Positions 1 to 6,789 of a stretch of 9,476 nucleotides of DNA are shown here, piece after piece. Source of the DNA: Bacteroidota bacterium (GTDB lineage Bacteria > Bacteroidota > Bacteroidia > Chitinophagales > Chitinophagaceae). The stretch covers positions 1-9,476 of the forward strand of contig JAEZAY010000075.1 in NCBI GenBank assembly GCA_023427575.1. The letters are read 5' to 3'. The translations under genes were made by a program, and so were the position numbers. How positions within the stretch are numbered: the first letter of the stretch is position 1; the number at the start of each line of letters is the position of its first letter. Below the pieces are notes generated by a model. That model saw only the letters and a program-made list of their open reading frames with translations. It searched no databases and was not told where the DNA came from.

Positions 1-3000
1 CACAGGTGCTGAAGGTATGGGTTACCGCCTGCAGTACCGGCGAAGAGGCCTATAGTATCGCGATCCTGATCAATGAAGTGCTGGAGTTGATGGGGAAAAC
101 GCTCGACGTAAAAATCTTTGCTTCCGATATTGATCCGGAAGCCATTGAAACCGCTTCCGCCGCCAGCTATGCTGCCGAATCGCTGAAAGAGGTCGACTCT
201 GAACTGATCCATAAATATTTCAGGCAGCAGGGTTCGCGCTACACCGTTATCCCTTTAATCAGAAAACAAATTGTTTTCGCCCGCCATAATATTCTAAAGA
301 ATCCGCCCTTTATTAAAAATGATCTGATCTCCTGCCGCAATATGCTGATCTATATGAATAGCATATTGCAGCGGAAAGTGGTATCAACGCTTCAGTTTTC
401 GCTGAATACCGGCGCTTATCTTTTTCTTGGACCCAGCGAATCACCTATCGTTCCCAATACAGGCTTTAAGGAGATCAGCAGCAAATGGAAAATCTATCGC
501 AAAACAGAAACCCAAACCAAATTTTCACCCGATCGTTTTCCCGTTCAGGATGTAAAAAAGAAACAGGGAACTGTGGAATCCACCGCAAAAGCCCCGGCAT
601 TAAAAGAACTGCAGGAAGCGTTTAAAGAAGCGCTGGTGGAAAAATTTGGTTTTGCCGCCCTATACCTCGACGAAAATTTTGAAATCAAAGAAGCCACCGG
701 TAATTTCAAAAAATATCTTTCGCTGCCCGATCGCCTGCTTTCGCTCAACCTTTTGAAGATGGTGGATCGCGTAATCGCCGGCCGAATCAACCTTGCGGTG
801 CGAAAATGTTTAAAGGAAAAGCGGGAACAAAGCCTGGTGATAAATTCAAAAGCTGAAGGTGAAAAAGGCAGCCGGATTCTGATTCAGCCACCCAACAAAT
901 CCGGCCTGATCCTGATGATCCTGAGTGAAGACGATGCGGTTCCTGTTCAGCGTTCTTCTGAACCGGCTCCTGCCGGCGAACCGGATAATGCTACTTATCT
1001 GATTGAACTCGAAGAAGAGTTGAAAGAAGCTCGCCTGAATCTTCAGATCTCGGTGGAAAGCCTGGAAACCGCCAACGAAGAACTGCAATCGAGCAATGAA
1101 GAACTTTTGTCGGCGAATGAAGAACTGCAGAGCTCAAACGAAGAATTGCAATCGCTGAATGAAGAACTGCATACGCTTAATACCGAACATCAGCTTCGGA
1201 TCCGTGAACTGATTGAGCTGAATGATGATCTGAATAATTATTTCGCCAGCTCCGATATCGCGCAGATCTTCATCGACCGCCATTTCAGGATCCGGAAATT
1301 CAACCCCGTGGCGCTCAAACTGATCAATTTAATTGAAAGCGATATCGGGCGGCCGATTCAGCATATTTCTACCAATATAAAAGACAGTAAAAATTTTACA
1401 GAAGAGATCCAGCGCGTGGTGGAAACATCCGTTCCGATCGAGAAGGAAGTGCGTTTATTGAATGGGTCTATACACCTGATGAAGATCTATCCCTATCTGC
1501 GCCAGGATAAAAAAGTGGATGGAGCGGTCATTTCGTTTGTGGATATCAGTAATGTCCGCGAACTGAATTCCATTATCCACAGTATTTTTAATGCCAGTTT
1601 AAGTGCTATCATGGCATTTAAAGCCCAACGTAACCAGGATGGTATAATTTCAGATCTGACCCTGTTAACCACCAATTCCGCAGCAACCGAATTGATCGGC
1701 GCCGGAGATAATAGCGTAACAGGCCAGTCGGCTTCTACCGTCTTCCCACAACTGTTCACGGGGGATTTTATGGAAAAATGCCGGCAAATCATAACCAAAG
1801 GAAATTCCTTCCATACAGAAATGGATTTAGAACTGAATGGAGAAAAAGAATGGTTCGAGATAAGTGCGGCTCCCATGCCGGATGGACTGGTTCTGAACCT
1901 GACAAATATTACCGAAAAGAAAAAAGGCGAAGATAAACTCCGGCGGAATTACCAGGAGCTGATCCGGACAAAAGAAAACTACCGCAACCTCAACCTGCAG
2001 CTGGAACAAAAAGTGCGGAGCCGTACCGAACAGTTATCCGTAAGCGAAGAAAGGTTTCGGTTGATTACTGCTTCGATCAGTGATGCGGTATGGGACCGCG
2101 ACCTGGTGAATGATCAGATCTGGTGGAGTGATAGTTTTTATAAATGGTTTGGATTTGAAAAATCGTCTGAGAGCAATTCAATAGCCATGTGGCTGAACCA
2201 GGTTCATCCCGAAGATAAAGAAAGAGTGAGCCAGGCTATTACGCAGGCCATCAATACCGGCAATGAATATTCGGTTCAGTACCGGTTCCGCAACCATGAA
2301 GGCGATTACATAGCGGTAATGGATAAAGGCGTGGTGCTTACCGATGAAAACGGAATTCCCTATCGCCTGCTGGGCGCACTCACCGATCGCCGTTCGGAAG
2401 AACTGGCCGATCAGAACCGGGCCCTAAAAGCCTTTAACGCAGAACTGGAAGAGCTGGTGGCCAGCCGGACCAAGGACCTGGAAAACCAGAAAAATATTCT
2501 GGAAAATCTCTTTATGCAGGCGCCGGCGATGATCTGCACATTAAAAGGACCCGATCATGTGTATGATCTGGTGAACCCGCAATACCAGAAGCTTTTTGGC
2601 AACCGCCCGCTGGTTGGCAAACCAATCATGGTAGCCCTTCCTGAACTGGAGGGCCAGCAGATCAGGGACATCTTAGATACCGTGTATAATACCGGTGAAT
2701 CATTCATCGGGAAGGAAATTTATGTGAAGCTGGCCAGGGATGTGGATAAGGAAACGGAAGAGATGTATGTCAACCTGATCTATCAGCCTACTTACGATGA
2801 AAAAAATACGATCAATGGAATTCTCGTGTTTGCATACGAAGTGACGCAGCAGGTACTGGCCCGTAAATCCATCCAGCAGGCAAATGATGAACTGGTAAAA
2901 CTGAACCAGGAATTCCAGGTAGTCATGGATTTCATCCCCCAAATGGTATGGGTATCGCAGCCGGATGGCGAACAAAGCTTTTTTAATAAAGTCTGGTATG

Positions 3001-4055
3001 AATTTACAGGCCTGAACTATTTGGAATCGGTGCGCGGGGGCTGGCTTGAAGCCATTCATCCCGAAGACCTGAATCGCGCGTCAGAAACCTGGAAACAGTC
3101 TATTGAGTCGGGCTCACCATACGAAATTGAATACCGGATAAAGGGGCTTAACAACGGCTATCGCTGGTTTCTCGGAAGGGCATTGCCCATTAAAAATGAG
3201 GAAGGAGAAATTGAGAAATGGTTTGGCACCTGCACCGATATCCAGGATCAGAAAGTGATGAATGATACGCTTGAACAAAAAGTGATGGAAAGAACCCGGG
3301 AGCTTCAGCGCATCAATACCGAACTCGAACTAAGCAATAGCGAGCTGACTCAATTCGCTTCCGTTGCCTCTCATGATCTGCAGGAACCGCTGCGGAAAAT
3401 TCTGATGTTTAGTCAGCTGGTAAAAGATCGCGTGGCCGATCTTCCCGGAGTAGCTTCGGCATACGTGGATAAGATCATTGCTTCTTCATCGCGAATGAGT
3501 GTGTTGGTGCATGATCTTCTATCATACACTAAACTTTCTTCAACCAATGGAACTTTTGAGATCACCGATCTTAATATTGTTATTAATGAAGTGTTGAGTG
3601 ATCTTGAATTAACTATCCAGGAGAAAAAGGCAAATATTGTCTGGGAAAATCTGCCGGCCTTTGAAATGTTGCCCGGTCAGATGCGACAGGTGTTCCAAAA
3701 CATAATCAGCAATTCTTTAAAATTCAGCAAGGCCGGTGAGCCGCCAAAGATCACCATCAATACTGAAAAGGTAAACCAGCTTGCTGTGGATGCGGCGCCC
3801 GATCCGGAGGGCAGATTTTACCGGATCGAAATACAGGACAATGGGATTGGTTTTTCCAATGAATATGCCGATAAGATCTTTACCGTTTTTCAGCGCCTGC
3901 ATACGCGAAATAAATACGAGGGCACGGGTATTGGACTATCTATTGCGAAAAAAATCATCAGTCAGCATAACGGCATCATCAAAGCCTACGGAAAAGAAAA
4001 TGGCGGTGCCCGTTTTACCATGGTGGTTCCGGCGCGGCAGCGACACGAAAACTGA
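1..4055 (+). CDS. CheR-type methyltransferase / multi-PAS / histidine kinase fusion protein (5' partial)
   Basis: This is the C-terminal part of a large cytoplasmic-looking hybrid sensor; the reading frame is open at the left edge (first whole codon at 3), so the true start and any CheB-like methylesterase domain lie upstream. Numbering residue 1 at base 6: the CheR SAM-binding motif ACSTGEEAYS is at 8-17, FASDID at 38-43 and the CheR signature DLISCRNMLIYM at 106-117. A PAS-like module follows (about 205-310), then a heptad coiled coil (about 335-415), then five more PAS-like modules (about 412-520, 522-637, 682-798, 830-950, 968-1082). HisKA carries the H-box ASHDLQEP with phospho-acceptor H1123. 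HATPase_c shows the N-box (N1232, N1236), DNGIGF at 1278-1283 and GTGIGL at 1306-1311. No receiver domain follows, and no transmembrane segment is evident in the visible part. It should autophosphorylate and signal to a separate response regulator. The methyltransferase activity, its target and the sensed signal are inference. The stop is TGA at 4053-4055. Confidence 0.95.
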   Translation, partial: QVLKVWVTACSTGEEAYSIAILINEVLELMGKTLDVKIFASDIDPEAIETASAASYAAESLKEVDSELIHKYFRQQGSRYTVIPLIRKQIVFARHNILKNPPFIKNDLISCRNMLIYMNSILQRKVVSTLQFSLNTGAYLFLGPSESPIVPNTGFKEISSKWKIYRKTETQTKFSPDRFPVQDVKKKQGTVESTAKAPALKELQEAFKEALVEKFGFAALYLDENFEIKEATGNFKKYLSLPDRLLSLNLLKMVDRVIAGRINLAVRKCLKEKREQSLVINSKAEGEKGSRILIQPPNKSGLILMILSEDDAVPVQRSSEPAPAGEPDNATYLIELEEELKEARLNLQISVESLETANEELQSSNEELLSANEELQSSNEELQSLNEELHTLNTEHQLRIRELIELNDDLNNYFASSDIAQIFIDRHFRIRKFNPVALKLINLIESDIGRPIQHISTNIKDSKNFTEEIQRVVETSVPIEKEVRLLNGSIHLMKIYPYLRQDKKVDGAVISFVDISNVRELNSIIHSIFNASLSAIMAFKAQRNQDGIISDLTLLTTNSAATELIGAGDNSVTGQSASTVFPQLFTGDFMEKCRQIITKGNSFHTEMDLELNGEKEWFEISAAPMPDGLVLNLTNITEKKKGEDKLRRNYQELIRTKENYRNLNLQLEQKVRSRTEQLSVSEERFRLITASISDAVWDRDLVNDQIWWSDSFYKWFGFEKSSESNSIAMWLNQVHPEDKERVSQAITQAINTGNEYSVQYRFRNHEGDYIAVMDKGVVLTDENGIPYRLLGALTDRRSEELADQNRALKAFNAELEELVASRTKDLENQKNILENLFMQAPAMICTLKGPDHVYDLVNPQYQKLFGNRPLVGKPIMVALPELEGQQIRDILDTVYNTGESFIGKEIYVKLARDVDKETEEMYVNLIYQPTYDEKNTINGILVFAYEVTQQVLARKSIQQANDELVKLNQEFQVVMDFIPQMVWVSQPDGEQSFFNKVWYEFTGLNYLESVRGGWLEAIHPEDLNRASETWKQSIESGSPYEIEYRIKGLNNGYRWFLGRALPIKNEEGEIEKWFGTCTDIQDQKVMNDTLEQKVMERTRELQRINTELELSNSELTQFASVASHDLQEPLRKILMFSQLVKDRVADLPGVASAYVDKIIASSSRMSVLVHDLLSYTKLSSTNGTFEITDLNIVINEVLSDLELTIQEKKANIVWENLPAFEMLPGQMRQVFQNIISNSLKFSKAGEPPKITINTEKVNQLAVDAAPDPEGRFYRIEIQDNGIGFSNEYADKIFTVFQRLHTRNKYEGTGIGLSIAKKIISQHNGIIKAYGKENGGARFTMVVPARQRHEN
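1065..1190 (+). repeat. In-gene 21-bp heptad repeat encoding NEEL coiled coil
   Basis: Six consecutive 21-bp units encode heptads of the form xxxNEEL (ETANEEL, QSSNEEL, LSANEEL, QSSNEEL, QSLNEEL, then a degenerate HTLNTEH) at residues 354-395 of the sensor protein. Five keep NEEL exactly, although the codons vary (aat/aac, ctg/ctt/ttg), so the repeat is conserved at protein level rather than being a fresh DNA duplication. This linker is a known hallmark of CheB/CheR-PAS kinases and probably forms a parallel dimeric signalling helix between the CheR part and the following PAS modules. Confidence 0.85.
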
Positions 4056-4059
4056 TACT

Positions 4060-5073
4060 TTATGAAGATTTGCGAACGATCAGGTTCCCGCGGCTGATGG
4101 TCAATTGCGATTGAATGGACGAGCGGTTTTTATTTAAGAGATCCAGCATGTACCGGCCGGCAATCTGGCCGATTTCGAAAGGCTTCTGTTCATAGGTGGT
4201 CAGGCCGGGATCAATGATAGAAGCCCAGGAATCATTTCCGAACCCGGTGACGGCAATTTCTTCAGGAATCCGGATGCCCCTTTGTTTCAGGATCTCGATG
4301 ATTTTGATCGCCCCGCCATCGTATACGCTGCAGATCCCATCCGGCGGCTCTGGCAGGTTCAGCCAGTAGTCAACGGCCTCTTCCACCTGTTCAGGCAAAA
4401 ATTTCGAATGTTTTACCAGCTTCGGATTAAACTGGATGCCGTGTTGCTGCAGGGCGGTTTTGTAGCCATTCAATCTCAGCCTGCTGGCAAGCAAATGTTT
4501 GGGTCCCGCAAATAAGGCGATCCTTCTTTTGCCTCTTTCAATCAGATGCTGGGTGGTGGTGAACAAACCATTAAAATCATCTTCCACCACTTTGGGGATG
4601 GGAAGCTCCTGGCAGATCCGCGCAAATGAAACCAGCGGAATTCCTTTGCTGTGTAATTGTTTGATGTGCTCAAAGTCGCGGGTGTCGCGGGTATGACAGA
4701 TCAGAAATCCGTCCACACGGCTAAGCATAAGCGCTTTTATATTTTCCTTTTCTATTTCGGGCGATTCGTTCGACTGCGCAATGATGATGCGGTAATTCAT
4801 TTTATAAGCGGCATGCTGAATACCGCTGACAATGGATGCGAAAAAAGGCTTTTCAATATCGGGGATGACCACTCCCAGCATCTTCGTTTCATTCTTTATC
4901 AAGCCCAGGGCGAGCATGTTGGGCTGATAATCCATTTCTTTGGCGGTTTTTAATACGGCCTCGCGGGTTTCCGCTTTTATGTTGGAACTGTTGGTAAGTG
5001 CGCGGGAAACGGTCGACTTCGAAATGCCCATTTTTTTTGCAATATCGATGATGGTGACCTGGTGTCTTTGCAT
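4060..5073 (-). CDS. LacI-family transcriptional regulator
   Basis: This is a 337-residue DNA-binding repressor or activator of the LacI/GalR family, a normal length for the family. The start was set at the ATG complementary to 5071-5073 because the helix-turn-helix begins a few residues later: VTIIDIAKKMGISKSTVSRAL at residues 6-26. The hinge helix follows at about 51-60 (PNMLALGLIK). The periplasmic-binding-protein-like effector domain runs from about 65 to 330, with LGVVIPDIEKPFF at 66-78, the EDDFNG segment and the C-terminal VTGFGND...PGLTTYEQ signature. The frame stays open a further 39 codons upstream to 5190, but those residues resemble no LacI N-terminus and overlap the promoter region. 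The gene is divergent from the oxidoreductase-permease-SusC set and is its likely local regulator. Inverted repeats 43-70 bp upstream of its start could be operators. The effector is unknown. The stop is TAA (complement of 4060-4062), 4 bp from the stop of the convergent kinase gene. Confidence 0.93.
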   Translation of the reverse strand: MQRHQVTIIDIAKKMGISKSTVSRALTNSSNIKAETREAVLKTAKEMDYQPNMLALGLIKNETKMLGVVIPDIEKPFFASIVSGIQHAAYKMNYRIIIAQSNESPEIEKENIKALMLSRVDGFLICHTRDTRDFEHIKQLHSKGIPLVSFARICQELPIPKVVEDDFNGLFTTTQHLIERGKRRIALFAGPKHLLASRLRLNGYKTALQQHGIQFNPKLVKHSKFLPEQVEEAVDYWLNLPEPPDGICSVYDGGAIKIIEILKQRGIRIPEEIAVTGFGNDSWASIIDPGLTTYEQKPFEIGQIAGRYMLDLLNKNRSSIQSQLTISRGNLIVRKSS

Positions 5074-5115
5074 ATTTAAAAGTATCCAATAATTCTTCAA
5101 ATCCAAATCCGAAAA

Positions 5116-5141
5116 TGGGAACGGTTGCGGGAATGTTCCCA
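5116..5141. promoter_or_regulatory. Candidate operator: inverted repeat TGGGAAC-N12-GTTCCCA
   Basis: There are perfect 7-bp arms at 5116-5122 and 5135-5141 around a 12-bp spacer. Nested within it are a second, tighter dyad GGGAA-TG-TTCCC at 5129-5140 and a small odd palindrome AACGGTT at 5120-5126. Further direct copies of TCCCA occur at 5150-5154 and 5159-5163. The site lies 43-68 bp before the LacI-type start codon, where an autoregulatory or shared operator would be expected. LacI-family operators are palindromic, which fits, but the assignment is inference from position and symmetry only. Confidence 0.4.
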
Positions 5142-5212
5142 GATTAAATTCCCATAAATCCCAGTTCTTTCTTTGTTTTATCCCCGGCATTCGAATAGAT
5201 TAGACTTGTCAT

Positions 5213-5250
5213 CTTTTGAATTCACATCTTCTAATCAATTCATTCAAAAG
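5213..5250. promoter_or_regulatory. Inverted repeat CTTTTGAAT-N20-ATTCAAAAG
   Basis: There are perfect 9-bp arms at 5213-5221 and 5242-5250 with a 20-bp spacer, 43-80 bp upstream of the oxidoreductase start. A further 7-bp pair, GATTAGA at 5198-5204 and TCTAATC at 5230-5236, interleaves with it. It could be a protein-binding site, or a stem in the 5' leader if transcription starts upstream of 5213. No sequence known to me matches it, and the role is unassigned. Confidence 0.35.
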
Positions 5251-5264
5251 CCCTTCCCGGGCTT
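5248..5264. other. Small GC-rich hairpin AAGCCC-TTCCC-GGGCTT
   Basis: A 6-bp stem with a 5-nt loop lies 29-45 bp before the oxidoreductase ATG. Its left arm shares AAG (5248-5250) with the right arm of the preceding 9-bp inverted repeat, so the two structures exclude each other in RNA. Read on the minus strand the stem is followed by TTTTG, giving a weak intrinsic-terminator look, although no leftward gene is known to end here. Read on the plus strand no T-run follows directly. Confidence 0.3.
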
Positions 5265-5292
5265 ATAAACCCTTATAATTCAATATATTTTT

Positions 5293-6789
5293 ATGCGTTT
5301 TATTGAAGAAGAAAAAAAATCACTGCCTGTTTATGCCAGCCCGGAAGTGCTGATTGTGGGAGCCGGACCTGCGGGAATCGGTGCCGCCATAGCTGCTGCC
5401 TGAAACGGAGCCAGCGTATTATTATTGGAGCGTTATGGATTCCTGGGCGGCAATCTCACCATCGCCATGGTAAATCCCATGTTTACATTTCATGATATCC
5501 ATGGCAGGCAGGTAATCAGGGGAATCGCCGGTGAACTGGTTGACAGGCTGGTTCAGTTGAAGTCCTCACAGGGACATGTAACCGATCTGACTTTCGACAA
5601 TGCCTCGATGACTCCTTTTGATCCCGAAGGCATGAAATACCTTCTGTTTGAAATGGTAAAAGAAGCCGGCGTGGAATTGCTGCTCCATACCTGGGCCGTT
5701 GGGATAACAAAAGACGGAAATAATGTGAGCGGGGTTATTATAGAAAATAAATCGGGCCGCCAGATTATTTGTCCGAAATACATCATCGACTGCTCCGCCG
5801 ATGCCGATATCATTGCCCGCGCCGGGGCTCCATTTGTGAAAGGCCGGAAAGAAGACGGTGCTATGCAACCCGTCACCCTGTTTTTCCGGATCGGCGGCAT
5901 TAACACCGATGATCTGCGGAAATGGATGAAAAACAACCGCGATCTTTTAAAAGATTCGCCCACGGATGAAGAGATCGACTCCAGCGAAGCCATCGCTTTT
6001 TTAGGTTTGAAGGAATTGGTGAAGAAGGGAATGGAAGAAGGAGAATTTCCAAAAGACGCGGCGCCCCGAATTCTTTTTTATCAGCTACCGCTTCCCGGTC
6101 AGATTGCCGTAAATGCCACCCGGCTTCAGGGTATTGATGGGACCAATGCGGATGATCTTACCCGTGCGGAAATGGAAACCCGGGTTCAGGCCTGGAAGAT
6201 TCATAAGTTTCTGCAGAAATATGTAGGTGGCTTCGAAGATTCTTTTATTCTGGATACCGGAGTGCAGGTAGGAGTTCGTGAGACCCGGCATATAATCGGT
6301 GATTATGAACTGACGGAAGAGGATGTTTTGTCGAACCGCGCTTTTGAAGATGGGATTGCCTGCGGCACTTTCGCGATCGATATCCACCCTCCGGAAGGAG
6401 AGCAGCAGGTATTCACAGGTTCGGGAAAAGCGGTTTATGAAATTCCTTACCGCTGTCTGATTCCGCAGGATCTCGACAATGTGCTGGTAGCGGGACGCGC
6501 CATTTCGGCCACCCATAACGCCTTCGGATCAGCGAGAGTAATGGCCACCTGCATGGGGATTGGCCAGGGTGCGGGAACGGCCATGGCCGGCCTTGTAAAA
6601 TCCGGCAAAACCACGCGCGAAGCTGACACCGCACGGATCCGCGAAATGTTAATTGAACAGGGACAATACCTCCTGGGCATGCCGGAAGATAATCTTCCCG
6701 CCAATCATAAACTGGTGTTGAATAAGGTAGATGGATCTGGAGCGACTGCCAGTCATTTTAATCCGTTTAAAGACCTTGAACATGGGTAA
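5293..6789 (+). pseudogene. FAD-dependent oxidoreductase (FAD_oxidored type), interrupted by an in-frame TGA
   Basis: The full frame from ATG 5293 to TAA 6787-6789 is 498 residues, counting the interrupted codon. The N-terminus carries the dinucleotide-binding motif VLIVGAGPAGIGAAIAAA (19-36; G23, G25, G28). Codon 37 is TGA, and the same frame continues with NGASVLLLERYGFLGGN, including the ribose-binding acidic residue E46. The C-terminal FAD-contacting segment VLVAGRAISATHNAFGSARV starts near 397. The family is a cytoplasmic flavoprotein group with many uncharacterised members; the substrate is unknown. Restarts at TTG 5425 or ATG 5467 would lack the Rossmann motif and should not bind FAD normally, so as written the gene is probably inactive. 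The rest shows no frameshift or decay, so the lesion is recent or a base-call error. It heads the rightward gene set and overlaps the permease start by 8 bp. If the TGA is an error, this is an ordinary intact gene. Confidence 0.8.
5401..5403 (+). other. In-frame stop codon TGA in the flavoenzyme Rossmann motif
   Basis: Codon 37 of the oxidoreductase reads TGA in the context gctgctgcc-TGA-aacggagcc. Family members commonly have Arg or Lys followed by Asn/Gly-Gly-Ala at this point (AARxGA-like), so CGA or AGA to TGA, one substitution, explains it. The sensor kinase in this window uses TGA as its true stop, so TGA is not simply reassigned in this genome. Confidence 0.85.

Larger units (their letters stand above)
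5074..5292. promoter_or_regulatory. Divergent intergenic control region
   Basis: This 219-bp non-coding stretch lies between the LacI-type gene (leftward) and the oxidoreductase gene (rightward), so it must hold at least one promoter in each direction unless transcription enters from outside. I could not find a convincing Bacteroidota promoter (TTG spaced about 20 from TAnnTTTG) on either strand. The nearest rightward match is TAGACTTG at 5201-5208, with one mismatch, and its upstream TTG is too far away. A TATAAT at 5274-5279 sits only 13 bp before the ATG, too close for an ordinary -10. The region contains four short perfect inverted repeats, three of them overlapping. Neither start has a clear Shine-Dalgarno sequence, as is usual in this phylum. 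Confidence 0.6.

Noticed and set aside
1493..1876. Minus-strand 127-codon open frame within the kinase gene
   Set aside because: It is antisense to well-conserved PAS coding sequence and has no recognisable motif.
3781..4065. Plus-strand 94-codon open frame overlapping the kinase end
   Set aside because: It lies in another frame of the HATPase_c coding sequence, has arginine-rich nonsense-like composition and resembles no family; it is a shadow of the kinase gene.
5074..5190. A 39-residue N-terminal extension of the LacI-type protein
   Set aside because: LacI-family proteins start a few residues before the helix-turn-helix; the extension is rich in aromatic and proline residues, matches nothing in the family and covers the inverted repeats.
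5274..5279. TATAAT as a -10 promoter box for the rightward genes
   Set aside because: It lies only 13 bp before the ATG, Bacteroidota housekeeping promoters use a different -7 motif, and an A/T-rich start context produces such matches by chance.
5401..5403. TGA read as selenocysteine or as a reassigned sense codon
   Set aside because: The position aligns with a basic residue in relatives rather than Cys, I saw no selenocysteine-type hairpin clearly placed after it, and the kinase gene ends naturally at TGA, so a standard code with a nonsense change or base error is simpler.
6085..6516. Minus-strand 143-codon open frame within the oxidoreductase gene
   Set aside because: It is antisense to the conserved C-terminal half of the flavoenzyme, with no domain-like features.
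6731..6781. Upstream ATG adding 17 residues to the permease
   Set aside because: It would lie well inside the oxidoreductase gene and give an atypical N-terminus; ATG 6782 gives the usual short cytoplasmic lead before helix 1.
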